In this document: positions 42,823-51,624 of the stretch, piece by piece | Position numbering within the stretch: the stretch's first letter is position 1 | How the letters are laid out: every line of letters starts with the position of its first letter | From: Bosea sp. AS-1 | GTDB taxonomy: Bacteria > Pseudomonadota > Alphaproteobacteria > Rhizobiales > Beijerinckiaceae | DNA length: 64,000 nucleotides | Direction of reading: 5' to 3' | Assembly: GCF_002220095.1 (NCBI RefSeq) | Contig: NZ_CP022372.1 | Coordinates: forward strand, 3,506,501 to 3,570,500 | Position numbers and translations under genes: made by a program | The notes under the pieces: model-generated | Database searches by the model: none | What the model was told of the DNA's origin: nothing | The model's input: the letters and a program-made list of their open reading frames with translations, nothing else

Positions 42823-43602
42823 ATGCTTCGGTTGAAAGATAAGATTGCGGTCGTCACCGGCAGCTCCTCGGGGATCGGCCTCGCCATCGCGACGACGTTC
42901 CTGCGCGAAGGGGCGATCGTCCTCGGCGTCGACCTGAACCCAGCGCCGGCGGGCCTTGCCGGAGAGAAGAACTTCGACGCTCTCCAGCTCGACCTCACGA
43001 CACCGGAAGCTTCCGAGCGCGTCATCGCCGCCGCGATGGACAAGCATGGACGCGTAGATGTCCTCGTCAACAACGCCGGCATCGGCAACTCCCGGCCGGT
43101 GCTCGATACCAGCGACGAGGATCTGGCGCGCTATCTCAGCGTGAACATCGCCGCGCCCTTCGCGCTTTGCCGGTCGGCGATCGCCGTGATGCGCGGCAAG
43201 GGCGGCAACATCGTCAACATCGCATCGGTCTTCGGGATGGTGGGGACGACGCGCGCCTCCGCCTATGCCGCGACGAAAGCGGGCCTGGCAGGGCTGACGC
43301 GGCAGCTGGCGGCCGAGTACGGCCGGGACGGCATTCGGGTCAACGCGGTCTCACCGGGGCTCATCGCGACGCCCCTGGTCCGCGAGCGGCTGGAAACCAA
43401 CCCCTGGTTTCGCCGGTCGATGATCGAGGACTGCCCGTTGGGCCGCCCCGGACGCCCCGAGGAGATCGCGGAAGTCTGCGCCTTCCTCGCCTCCGATGCG
43501 GCGAGCTTCGTATCGGGCATCGTGATGCCCGTGGACGGAGGCTGGTCCGGCACCAAGTTCCTGCCGGAGCCCTATGCCCAGATGGAAGCAGGGCCGGTCT
43601 GA
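42823..43602 (+). CDS. SDR family oxidoreductase (fourth of four)
   Basis: A 259-residue classical SDR: TGSSSGIGLAIATTFL at residues 12-27, VLGVDLNPAPAG (Asp, NAD preference), NNAGIGNSRPVL, catalytic Ser in NIASVFGMVG and YAATK. It ends VSGIVMPVDGGWSGTKFLPE. Its stop overlaps the start of the flavoprotein gene (TGATG), so the two products are made together and may act on successive steps, for example alcohol to ketone and then ring desaturation. Confidence 0.88.
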   Translation: MLRLKDKIAVVTGSSSGIGLAIATTFLREGAIVLGVDLNPAPAGLAGEKNFDALQLDLTTPEASERVIAAAMDKHGRVDVLVNNAGIGNSRPVLDTSDEDLARYLSVNIAAPFALCRSAIAVMRGKGGNIVNIASVFGMVGTTRASAYAATKAGLAGLTRQLAAEYGRDGIRVNAVSPGLIATPLVRERLETNPWFRRSMIEDCPLGRPGRPEEIAEVCAFLASDAASFVSGIVMPVDGGWSGTKFLPEPYAQMEAGPV

Positions 43603-45350
43603 TGCAGGCCGCTACAAAAGCCGAGGCCACAGCCGAGGAGGTCGTTGACATCCTCGTCTTCGGCAGCGGGGCTGGCGGATTGGCGGCGAGCCTGTTCGCT
43701 GCTAAGCGCGGCATGAAGGTGCTTCTGTGTGAAAAATCCAGCCTGCTCGGCGGTACCACCGCGACCTCGGGCGGCGTGCTCTGGGTTCCCGGCAACCGCC
43801 AGGCGAAGGAAGCGGGGATCGACGATCCGATCGAAAACGCGCGCACCTACCTTCGGCACGAACTCGGCAACTATTATCGGGAGGATCTCGCCGAGGCGTT
43901 CCTCGAAAGCGCCGGCCCGGCCATCGACGATATCGAGGACGGCACATCGGTCGCCTTCGACCTGATCCAGTCGCCGGACTACCATCCCGACAGCCCTGGC
44001 GGTGTCGACAAGGGGCGCTCGATCATGGCGCGCCGCTACGACGGCAATGAGCTTGGGCCGGATTTCGAGCTGGTGCGCCCACCGATGGACCGGCTCATGG
44101 TCTGCGGCGGCATGATGGTAGGCCCGGACGAGATTCCCGCCTTCGTCAGACCCTTCGCCTCCATGGCGAATTTCTCGCGCGTCCTGAGGCGCCTGGCTCG
44201 GCACGGCCTCGATCGGCTCAAATATCGACGGGGCGCGCAGGTCAGCAACGGAAACGCCCTGGTCGCGAGGCTGCTTCGCAGCCTCCGGATGCACAAGGCC
44301 GAGATCTGGGTCGATGCGCCGCTGAAGGAGCTGATCCGCACAGAAAACGGCGTGGAAGGGGCGATCGTCGAAAGGCAAGGCCGCACCGTCCGGGTGCAGG
44401 CACGGCTGGGCGTCGTCTTGGCGACGGGCGGCTTCCCGCAAGACCCTGCGCTTCGCCGCGAGTTCTCGGCCTCCTTCCCGCACGACCATTCGATGGCCTT
44501 CGAGGGAAACACCGGCGATGGCCAGCGTGCCGCGCGCGCCGTCGGCGGGGTCGTCGACACGGAGCTGAGCAGCCCCTGTCTCTGGACCCCCTCCTCATTG
44601 CTGAAGGAGCGTGACGGGAAGAGTGTCCCGGTCATCTACGGCTATCTCGATCGGGGCCGCCCCGGGATCATCGCGGTCGATCCCGAGGGGCGCCGGTTCG
44701 TCAACGAATCCAATTCGTATCACGACATCGTAGCCGCACTGTTCGAGCGCCGGGCAGCGCTCGGATCAGCCGCCGACGCACCCTTCCACTTCATCTGCGA
44801 TGTGGCTTTCGTCCGAAAGAACGGCTTGGGCGCCATACGGCCCTGGCCCTGGTCACCCAGCCTGTCGCCCTTCGTTCGGAGCAGGTACATCACCACGGCC
44901 CGAACCCTATCAGAGCTGGCACGAAAGATCGGGATCGATCCCGCCTCCCTCGTGGCGACAGTCGAGCGGCACAACATGTTCGCCAAGACCGGCAAGGACA
45001 CCGATTTCGGCAAGGGATCGACATCCTTCAATCGCGTCTGGGGCGATCCGGCCGCTGGTCCCAATCCCAATCTGACGCCGATCGTCAAGGCGCCCTTCGT
45101 CGCCCTCCCGATCCTGCCGGCGACGCTCGGCACGGCAATGGGGCTCAAGACCAACGGCGACGCGCAGGTGCTCGATGCCTCGGGGGCCGTCATTCCGGGA
45201 CTGTTCGCTTGCGGAAACGAGCTGGCCTCCTCGATGCGCGGCTTCTATCCGGGTGGCGGCATCACGCTCGGTCCAGCGGTCGTGTTCGCTTATCGCGCGG
45301 TTCTGAAAGCCCTGGAGGAAGTCCGAGCACTTCCCTGCATCACCCGATAG
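43602..45350 (+). CDS. FAD-dependent dehydrogenase, 3-ketosteroid-dehydrogenase-like
   Basis: A 582-residue flavoprotein started at ATG 43602, overlapping the previous stop by one base; the frame running back to 43167 is a shadow. ILVFGSGAGGLAASLFAAKR (residues 17-36) is the FAD fold and EKSSLLGGTTATSGGVLWVP follows. The C-terminal MRGFYPGGGITLGPAVVFAY matches the YPGGG/YPGPG active-site block of ketosteroid Delta1/Delta4 dehydrogenases and fumarate-reductase-like flavoproteins. It probably introduces or removes a double bond next to a ring ketone. With four SDRs and a Liv importer this indicates degradation of an alicyclic or steroid-like compound. Confidence 0.83.
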   Translation: MQAATKAEATAEEVVDILVFGSGAGGLAASLFAAKRGMKVLLCEKSSLLGGTTATSGGVLWVPGNRQAKEAGIDDPIENARTYLRHELGNYYREDLAEAFLESAGPAIDDIEDGTSVAFDLIQSPDYHPDSPGGVDKGRSIMARRYDGNELGPDFELVRPPMDRLMVCGGMMVGPDEIPAFVRPFASMANFSRVLRRLARHGLDRLKYRRGAQVSNGNALVARLLRSLRMHKAEIWVDAPLKELIRTENGVEGAIVERQGRTVRVQARLGVVLATGGFPQDPALRREFSASFPHDHSMAFEGNTGDGQRAARAVGGVVDTELSSPCLWTPSSLLKERDGKSVPVIYGYLDRGRPGIIAVDPEGRRFVNESNSYHDIVAALFERRAALGSAADAPFHFICDVAFVRKNGLGAIRPWPWSPSLSPFVRSRYITTARTLSELARKIGIDPASLVATVERHNMFAKTGKDTDFGKGSTSFNRVWGDPAAGPNPNLTPIVKAPFVALPILPATLGTAMGLKTNGDAQVLDASGAVIPGLFACGNELASSMRGFYPGGGITLGPAVVFAYRAVLKALEEVRALPCITR

Positions 45351-45365
45351 GAACGGAGAGCATCG

Positions 45366-45662
45366 ATGCCGTATGCAATCAGCTGGATGGACGAGCCGGG
45401 AACCGCGGAGCTTCGCCTCAAACTACGTGACGCACACCTGGACTACATGCGCGGGAATCTCCACCGCGTCCTCGCCAGCGGAGGGCTGCTCGACGATCCC
45501 GGCGAGGTCGGAATAGGCGGGCTGATCCTGCTCGACATCGACAGCAGGACGGAGGCCGAGGACTTCGTGAAGGCGGATCCCTTCTACACGGGCGGAGTCT
45601 ACAGGAACCCGGCCATCACCCGCTGGAGGAAGGCATTTTACGACGGCAAAGCCTTCATCTGA
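45366..45662 (+). CDS. YciI family protein
   Basis: A 98-residue protein of the YciI fold, a small dimeric ferredoxin-like domain related to muconolactone isomerases. Family features are RDAHLDYMRGN with the conserved His/Asp region, LASGGLLDDPG, and the EDFVKADPFYTGGVYRNPAI tail. GGAACGGAGAG precedes the ATG by a normal distance, and the gap to the flavoprotein gene is 15 bp, so it closes the operon. It may act as a small isomerase, dehalogenase-like or hydrolase helper in the pathway; the reaction is unknown. Confidence 0.8.
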   Translation: MPYAISWMDEPGTAELRLKLRDAHLDYMRGNLHRVLASGGLLDDPGEVGIGGLILLDIDSRTEAEDFVKADPFYTGGVYRNPAITRWRKAFYDGKAFI

Positions 45663-45893
45663 TGCCTGGACAGGATGCTGGTGACGGAGAGCGCATCCAC
45701 CAGCGCCTTGCAGCCGAAGTATCCACTCTCGGATAGGCCGGCTAGTTCGCAGGCATCTGGCTTCGCGATAGGCACGTTGCCGAAATCAGTACATCCGGGG
45801 CTAAAATCGATGCTTTCCCGCTGCACCCCGGCGGCGCTAGGCTTTGGTGCCGATGCGCGCCCGGGCGCGCCGAGTCTGCCGAAAGCGGGGGCC

Positions 45894-47264
45894 ATGCGAG
45901 CCGATCTGATCATCCGTAACGGCCATATCGTCAGTATGGACCGGGATTTCGCGGTCCATATCGACGGTGCGGTGGTGGTGTCCGATGGTCGGATCGTCGC
46001 CGCCGGCCCGGCCTCGGTCGCCGAAGGCTTCACGGCCTCGCGGGAGATCGATGCCGACGGCGGGCTTGTCATTCCGGGGCTGATCAACAGCCATTGCCAT
46101 TTCGCCATGACGCCGTTCCGTGGTCTCGGCGAAGGTCTGCCCAATCGGCTGGAGCGCTTCATGTGGCCGCTGGAGCGGGACATGGTCGACGGCGATCTGG
46201 TCGAGACCGGCGCGATCCTGGGGGCGATCGAGATGGTCGTCGCCGGCACGACCTGCGTCGTCGACAGCTATACCTATCCGGAACGACGCGCGCTCGCAGC
46301 GGATCGGGTCGGCCTGCGCGCGCTGATCGGCCAGACCGTGATGAACCAGCGCACGCCGGATTCGCCGGATTGGCGGGCCGGCATCCGGCGCGCCGAAGGC
46401 TGGCTTGCCGATTGGGCCGGCCATCGGCTGGTCACACCGATCCTTTCGCCGCATTCCCCCTATGCCTTGGACGACGAGGCGCTTGGCGCCGTCGTCGCGC
46501 TCAGCGATCGCAGCGGCTGCGGCATCACCATGCATGTCTCCGAGTTCGAATGGGAGGCGCAGCGCCTGCGCGAACGGCGCGGCCTGACGCCGATCGCCCA
46601 TCTCGACGCGCTCGGCTATTCGGACCGGGTCTTCATCGCGGCGCATTGCATCTTCGTCGACGACGACGACATCGCGATCATGGCCAGGGGCGGAATGAGC
46701 GTCGCGCACAACATGGTCGCCAACATCAAGTCGGGAAAAGGCGTGGCGCCGGCCGCCAAGCTGCGGCGGGCCGGCGTCGCCGTCGGTCTCGGCACCGACG
46801 GGCCGATGAGCGGCAACGGCATCGATACGCTCGGCCAGCTCGGCTATGTCGCCAAGGTCGCGAACCTGATGGCGAACGACAATGCGGCGATGCCGCCGCG
46901 CGACGTCGTCGAGATGGCGACCATCGGCGCGGCACGGGCGATCGGCATGGCCGACGAGATCGGCTCGCTCGAAGCCGGCAAAAAGGCCGATATCGCGATC
47001 ATCCGGACGGATCAGCCGCATATGCAGCCGCTCTACGACGTCTATACCTCGCTGGTCTTCAGCGCGACGACCCGCGACGTGGCGACCACCATCGTCGATG
47101 GCCGCATCGTCGCCAGCGACGGCGTGGCACTCCAGGCCGACATGAACGCAGCCGTCGCCGATGTCCGCGCGGCCGGCGAGAAGCTTGCGGCGCATATCGG
47201 CCTGCCGCCCCTGGCGATGAGCGGCGGCCATGCCATCGCCCCTGCCCGCCCCTTCCTGTCCTGA
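45894..47264 (+). CDS. Amidohydrolase, TrzN/SsnA-type aminohydrolase
   Basis: A 456-residue metal-dependent hydrolase started at ATG 45894, with AGCGGGG upstream; an open frame from 45675 is not supported. Metal ligands are visible: NSHCHFAM (HxH near residue 68), GITMHVSE, FIAAHCIF and LGTDGPMSGNG (Asp). The C-terminal composite-domain block GSLEAGKKADIAIIRTDQPH is typical of cytosine/guanine deaminase and chlorohydrolase relatives. Such enzymes deaminate or dechlorinate N-heterocycles or hydrolyse amidines. It lies 16 bp before an NMT1-like binding-protein gene and near a deaminase-fold gene, so an imported nitrogen ring compound is a likely substrate. Confidence 0.83.
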   Translation: MRADLIIRNGHIVSMDRDFAVHIDGAVVVSDGRIVAAGPASVAEGFTASREIDADGGLVIPGLINSHCHFAMTPFRGLGEGLPNRLERFMWPLERDMVDGDLVETGAILGAIEMVVAGTTCVVDSYTYPERRALAADRVGLRALIGQTVMNQRTPDSPDWRAGIRRAEGWLADWAGHRLVTPILSPHSPYALDDEALGAVVALSDRSGCGITMHVSEFEWEAQRLRERRGLTPIAHLDALGYSDRVFIAAHCIFVDDDDIAIMARGGMSVAHNMVANIKSGKGVAPAAKLRRAGVAVGLGTDGPMSGNGIDTLGQLGYVAKVANLMANDNAAMPPRDVVEMATIGAARAIGMADEIGSLEAGKKADIAIIRTDQPHMQPLYDVYTSLVFSATTRDVATTIVDGRIVASDGVALQADMNAAVADVRAAGEKLAAHIGLPPLAMSGGHAIAPARPFLS

Positions 47265-47280
47265 GACACGGAGCGACCCG

Positions 47281-48309
47281 ATGAACCGGATATCCGACCG
47301 TCCCGCCTTCTCTCCCAGCCGGCGGGCGCTGCTCGCCTCCGGACTCGCACTTGCCGGCAGCGGGCTCACCGTCTCGGTCGCGCGCAGCGCCGGCAAGGAT
47401 GTCGTGAACGCGCAGCTGAGCTGGCGGCTCAGCAACAACCAGCTCGGCGAGATCGCCGCGATGAAGCTCGGCTATTACGAGGCCGAGGGCATCGAGCTGA
47501 AAATGCAACCAGGCGGTCCGAGCAATGACGGCGTCGCCATCGTCGCCTCCGGCCGCGCCAATGTCGGCCAGCTCTCGTCCTCGCCGTCGCTGCTGCTGGC
47601 TGTCTCCCAGGGCATTCCGCTGCGCTGCTTCGCCTCGGCGCTGCAACGGCACCCCTTCACCTTCTTCTCGCTGCCGCGGGCGCCCGTGCGCACGCCGCAG
47701 GACATGGTCGGCAAACGCGTCGGCATCCAGGCGACGGCGCGCCCGCTGCTGCGCGGCATGCTGCTGCGCAACGGCCTCAAGGAGAGCGACGTCAAGATCA
47801 CGGTGATCGGTGCCGAGCTGACGCCGCTGCTCACCGGCCAGGTCGACGTCGCGACGGGCTGGATGTCGAACGGCCTGGCGGTCGGCCCCGACCGGATCGA
47901 GCTGCCGCTCTGGGATTGCGGCGTGCGCCTCTACGCCCTGCCCTATTACGCGACGACCGATACGCTGGCGAAGAACAAGGACGTCCTCGCCCGCTTCGTG
48001 CGCGCCAGCGCCAAGGGCTGGGCCTTCGCCTATCAGAATGTCGAGAAGGCTGTGGGCTACCTCCTGGAGAACCAGCCCGAGCTCGACGCGGCCAATGCGA
48101 TGGCGACGGCGAAATCCCTGATCACCTTCGCTTATGACGAAACCACCCGCAGCCAGGGCTGGGGGGCGATGTCGCAGAAACTCTGGCAGGACCAGATCGA
48201 CCTGTTCCGGGAATTGGGCGAATTCACCGCCCGCGCCCCGTCGGCGGACGAGGTCTTCACGCCGGAGATCCTCGCGCTCACCCAGGATTCGCGTCCGCGC
48301 CTCGGCTGA
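47281..48309 (+). CDS. ABC transporter substrate-binding protein, NMT1/SsuA-like (copy 1)
   Basis: A 342-residue binding protein of the NMT1/THI5-like family. The Tat-like signal is SRRALLASGLALAGSGLTVS. It has MKLGYYEAEGIELKMQPGGP near residue 61, IVASGRANVGQLSSSPSLLL and GKRVGIQATARPLLRGMLLR. Relatives bind thiamine pyrimidines, riboflavin or sulfonates. It is clearly related along its full length to the second binding protein at 48926-49939. Start at ATG 47281; a longer frame from 47230 is not used. It lies 3 bp before the deaminase gene. Confidence 0.86.
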   Translation: MNRISDRPAFSPSRRALLASGLALAGSGLTVSVARSAGKDVVNAQLSWRLSNNQLGEIAAMKLGYYEAEGIELKMQPGGPSNDGVAIVASGRANVGQLSSSPSLLLAVSQGIPLRCFASALQRHPFTFFSLPRAPVRTPQDMVGKRVGIQATARPLLRGMLLRNGLKESDVKITVIGAELTPLLTGQVDVATGWMSNGLAVGPDRIELPLWDCGVRLYALPYYATTDTLAKNKDVLARFVRASAKGWAFAYQNVEKAVGYLLENQPELDAANAMATAKSLITFAYDETTRSQGWGAMSQKLWQDQIDLFRELGEFTARAPSADEVFTPEILALTQDSRPRLG

Positions 48310-48312
48310 GCG

Positions 48313-48765
48313 ATGACACCATCCCCAGAAGCCAACATGCGGGCGGCACTGGAAGCCGCCCGCGAAAGCCCGAACCGCGTGCGTCAGGTCGGGGCCCGCC
48401 TGGAGCTTGCGGACGGCACGACGATCACGGCCTGCAACACCTTTCCGGCCGGCGTCCGCGACCTCCCCGAGCGGCACGAAGGCGACGGCCGCTTCGTCTG
48501 GATGGAGCATGCCGAGCGGCACGCGATCTTCGCCGCGGCGCGCCGCGGCAGCGCCACGGCCGGCGCCCGGCTGACGACGACCTTCTTTCCCTGCATCGAC
48601 TGCGCCCGAGCAATCGTCGACGCGGGGATCACCTGCGTCGAGACGCCCCCGCCCGCCTTTGAAGACGCGGTATGGGGCGAGGCCTTCGTCCGCTCCAGCG
48701 TGATCCTCGCGGAAGGCGGCGTGGCCATCCAGCACGTCGTCATTCCTGAGCCTTCGGAGCGCTGA
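48313..48765 (+). CDS. Cytidine/dCMP deaminase-fold zinc hydrolase
   Basis: A 150-residue protein with the deaminase zinc signature: MEHAERHAIFAAAR (His ligand and proton-shuttle Glu, near residue 65) and FFPCIDCARAI (two Cys ligands, near residue 96). Overall length and order match cytidine/deoxycytidylate deaminases, but the neighbours point to another amino-substituted ring compound. It follows the binding-protein gene by 3 bp and is separated by 160 bp from the second binding-protein gene. With the amidohydrolase it gives the locus two potential deaminating steps. Confidence 0.85.
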   Translation: MTPSPEANMRAALEAARESPNRVRQVGARLELADGTTITACNTFPAGVRDLPERHEGDGRFVWMEHAERHAIFAAARRGSATAGARLTTTFFPCIDCARAIVDAGITCVETPPPAFEDAVWGEAFVRSSVILAEGGVAIQHVVIPEPSER

Positions 48766-48925
48766 CGGCAGTTCGCTGCGCAATCCGGCGGCATGTGACG
48801 TCCGATTGGGCTCGATCTCATTACGGCAACGCTTTGAACTAAATATTGTTATATCTGAGTACGCTCGATGGTGCTCTACTCTCCTCCAAGTCGCGATCAA
48901 CGCGTCATGAGAGGGGATCGTCACC

Positions 48926-49939
48926 ATGCCACGCAACAGACGTGTCTTTCTGCAATCCGCCGCTGCCATGGCCCTTGCCGGCCCCTTGCTTTCCTTCGAA
49001 GCGTCCGCGCAAGGCAAGGCCATCGTCAACATGCAGCTCGGCTGGATCGTCGGCGGTAATCAGATCGGCGAAGTCTGCGCCAAGGCGCTCGGCTACTACG
49101 ATGCCGAAGGCATCGAGATGCGCATCCAGGCCGGCGGCCCCAATGTTGACGGCGTCGCCATCGTCGCCAGCGGTCGGTTCGAGGTCGGTCAGGTCTCGTC
49201 CAGCCCGTCGCTGATGCTCGCCGCCTCGCAGGACGTGCCGGTGGTCTGCTTTGCCGCCGGCTGCCAGAAACATCCCTACACTTTCTATTCGCTGAAGAAG
49301 AACCCGGTGCGCGAACCGAAGGACTTCATCGGCAAGAAGGTCGGCATCCAGTCCACGGGCATCATCCTGCTGCGTGCCCTGCTGGCGCAGAACAAGATTC
49401 CCGAGAAGGACGTCACCATCGTTCCGATCGGCGCGGAGATGACGCCGCTGCTCACCGGCCAGGTCGATGTCGTGACCGGTTGGGAGACCAACACCACCGC
49501 GCTCAAGGTCCTCGGCCCCGATCGGGTCGGGATGTCGCTCTGGGACGCCGGGGTGAAGCTCTATGCCCTGCCCTACTACGCGACAGCCGATACGCTGAAG
49601 GCGAAGAGCGATCTGCTGGCGAAGTACCTGCGCGCCTCCGCGAAGGGCTGGGCTTACGCTTATGAAAATCGCGACAAGGCGGTGGCGCTTCTGGTCAAGG
49701 AATATCCGAATCTGATTGCGGCCGACGAGCGCGAAGCCCTCGATGTGATGCTCTCGTTCTCGTTCGGCCCCCAGACCAAGGCAGAGGGCTGGGGCACGAT
49801 GGATTCGACCGTCTGGCAGCAGCAGATCGACCTCTATGCGGCGCTGGGCCAGTTCACCAAGCGCACGCCGAAGCTCTCGGAGGTGATGACGCTCGATGTG
49901 CTCAGGATGACGGCCGATGCGCGGCCGAGGATCGGTTGA
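48926..49939 (+). CDS. ABC transporter substrate-binding protein, NMT1/SsuA-like (copy 2)
   Basis: A 337-residue binding protein related throughout to the one at 47281-48309. The signal is Tat-like (RNRRVFLQSAAAMALAGPLL). Shared blocks include LGYYDAEGIEMRIQAGGPNV, IVASGRFEVGQVSSSPSLML and GAEMTPLLTGQVDVVTGWET. An AT-rich stretch (48838-48860) before it looks like a promoter region. It is directly followed by the only ATPase and permease genes of the locus, so it is the main ligand-binding component; copy 1 may widen the ligand range of the same importer. Confidence 0.86.
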   Translation: MPRNRRVFLQSAAAMALAGPLLSFEASAQGKAIVNMQLGWIVGGNQIGEVCAKALGYYDAEGIEMRIQAGGPNVDGVAIVASGRFEVGQVSSSPSLMLAASQDVPVVCFAAGCQKHPYTFYSLKKNPVREPKDFIGKKVGIQSTGIILLRALLAQNKIPEKDVTIVPIGAEMTPLLTGQVDVVTGWETNTTALKVLGPDRVGMSLWDAGVKLYALPYYATADTLKAKSDLLAKYLRASAKGWAYAYENRDKAVALLVKEYPNLIAADEREALDVMLSFSFGPQTKAEGWGTMDSTVWQQQIDLYAALGQFTKRTPKLSEVMTLDVLRMTADARPRIG

Positions 49940-49943
49940 TCCG

Positions 49944-50768
49944 ATGGCTTCGCTCGCCATGATGGAACCGCGCCAGAGCGATGCACCGCATCTGTCCGGG
50001 AGCACCGCCGTCGGCTGTCACAACCTCTCGGTACGCTTCGTCACCGAGCGGCGCACCGTCACCGCGCTGGAGAATGTCAGCTTCTCCGTCGAAAGCGGCG
50101 GCTTCCTCAGCCTGCTGGGGCCTTCCGGCTGCGGCAAGTCGACCTTGCTGCGGGTGGTGGCCGATCTGATCCCACCGAGCTCGGGCCAGGTCACGGTTCT
50201 GGGCCAGACCCCGCAACAGGCGCGGCTCCAACGCGCGCTCGGCTTCGTGTTCCAGGATGCCGCCCTGCTGCCCTGGCGTACCGCCTTGCAGAATGTCGAG
50301 CTCTCGCTCGAGGTCGGCGGCAGGCCGCGCCTGCCGGCCGGCATGCCGACCCCACGCGAACTGCTCAAGCTCGTCGGGCTGGAGGGCTGGGAAGGTAGCT
50401 TTCCGCATGAACTGTCCGGAGGCATGCGCCAGCGTGTCTCGATCGCTCGTGCGCTGCTCGGCGGACCGCGGCTCCTGCTGATGGACGAGCCGTTCGGCGC
50501 ACTCGACGAGATCACGCGCGACCGGCTGAACGAAGAGCTGCGTCGCATCTGGCGCGAGACCGGCACGACCATCCTGTTCGTCACCCATTCTGTCTATGAG
50601 GCGCTCTTCCTCGGCGAGCAGGTCCTGGTGCTGGCCGCCAATCCGGGCCGCGTCGCATCGCTGGTCGATATCGACCTGCCGCGAGATCGCACCCTCGCGA
50701 TCCGCGAGACACCTGAGTTCATGCGGACCGCCACGATCCTGCGCGCAGCTTTGGGAGGCACGGAATGA
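49944..50768 (+). CDS. ABC transporter ATPase, SsuB/TauB-like
   Basis: A 274-residue ATPase. Walker A GPSGCGKST near residue 67, Q-loop FVFQDAALLPWRT, signature LSGGMRQRVSIARAL, Walker B LLLMDEPFGALDEIT and switch His in FVTHSVYEA are all intact, as in nitrate/sulfonate/taurine-type importers. Start at ATG 49944; an ATG further upstream at 49917 lies within the preceding gene. The stop overlaps the permease start by 4 bp. Confidence 0.88.
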   Translation: MASLAMMEPRQSDAPHLSGSTAVGCHNLSVRFVTERRTVTALENVSFSVESGGFLSLLGPSGCGKSTLLRVVADLIPPSSGQVTVLGQTPQQARLQRALGFVFQDAALLPWRTALQNVELSLEVGGRPRLPAGMPTPRELLKLVGLEGWEGSFPHELSGGMRQRVSIARALLGGPRLLLMDEPFGALDEITRDRLNEELRRIWRETGTTILFVTHSVYEALFLGEQVLVLAANPGRVASLVDIDLPRDRTLAIRETPEFMRTATILRAALGGTE

Positions 50769-51598
50769 CGCTCGCCGCCGCGATCCCCCCCGATGCGACC
50801 ATCTCCGAGGCGGAGGAGAGCTTTCGCCGCGTCCGTCGCCGCGCCCAGATTCGCCGGCGCATCCTGCCCTTCGTCGGCATCGCGATCTTCCTCGGCATCT
50901 GGGCCGCTCTGGTCTACCTTTTCAAGGTCCCGCCCTTCGTCGCTCCGACCCCTCTGCTGGTGGCGCAGACGCTGATCGGCAAGGGCGGCGTCCTGCTGTC
51001 GAACCTCGTCCCGACCGCGATCGAGGCGCTTTCCGGTTTCCTGCTCGGCAATATCGTCGCGATCGTCATCGCCACCGCCTTCGTCCATAAGAAGACGCTC
51101 GAAGAGACTTTCTTCCCGACGGTGGTGCTGATCAACACCATCCCGGTCGTGGCCAAGGCTCCGATCCTCGTGCTGCTGCTGGGCAACGGCATGGAGCCCA
51201 AGATCGCGATCGCCGCGCTGATCTGCTTCTTCCCGACGCTGGTGAACATGGTGCGCGGGCTCGAGGCGGTGAACCCGCAGGCGATGGAGCTGATGCGGGT
51301 GCTTTCGGCCTCGAAGCGCGAGGTCTTCTTCAAGCTGCGCCTCTACAACTCGCTGCCCTATCTGTTCTCCGCGCTGAAGATCTCGGCCTCGACCTCGGTG
51401 GTCGGTGCCATCGTCGGCGAATGGATCGGCTCGAATGTCGGCATCGGCGCATTGATCATCCAGGCGACCTACTCGTTCGACTCGGCCCTGCTCTACGCCA
51501 CCGTGATCGTCGCCTCCTGCTTCTCGATGCTGTTCTTCCTGACAGTGACCATGCTGGAGCGCCTGATCGTGCGCTGGCAGCCGACCAACGCGCACTGA
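50765..51598 (+). CDS. ABC transporter permease, SsuC/TauC-like
   Basis: A 277-residue permease with about six membrane helices. Features are LPFVGIAIFLGIWAALVYLF at residues 37-56, PPFVAPTPLLVAQTL, and the EAA-type loop QAMELMRVLSASKREVFFKL near residue 177, followed by LRLYNSLPYLFSALKISAST. This is the single-gene (homodimeric) channel layout of sulfonate/NMT1-type importers. It is coupled to the ATPase gene by 4 bp; the flavoprotein gene follows after 26 bp. Confidence 0.88.
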   Translation: MTLAAAIPPDATISEAEESFRRVRRRAQIRRRILPFVGIAIFLGIWAALVYLFKVPPFVAPTPLLVAQTLIGKGGVLLSNLVPTAIEALSGFLLGNIVAIVIATAFVHKKTLEETFFPTVVLINTIPVVAKAPILVLLLGNGMEPKIAIAALICFFPTLVNMVRGLEAVNPQAMELMRVLSASKREVFFKLRLYNSLPYLFSALKISASTSVVGAIVGEWIGSNVGIGALIIQATYSFDSALLYATVIVASCFSMLFFLTVTMLERLIVRWQPTNAH

Positions 51599-51624
51599 CG
51601 CGCCCGTCAAACGTGGAGAGGACC

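Noticed and set aside
45837..47438. 533-codon minus-strand open frame opposite the amidohydrolase gene
   Set aside because: The amidohydrolase on the plus strand has all metal-binding motifs; the antisense product has none.
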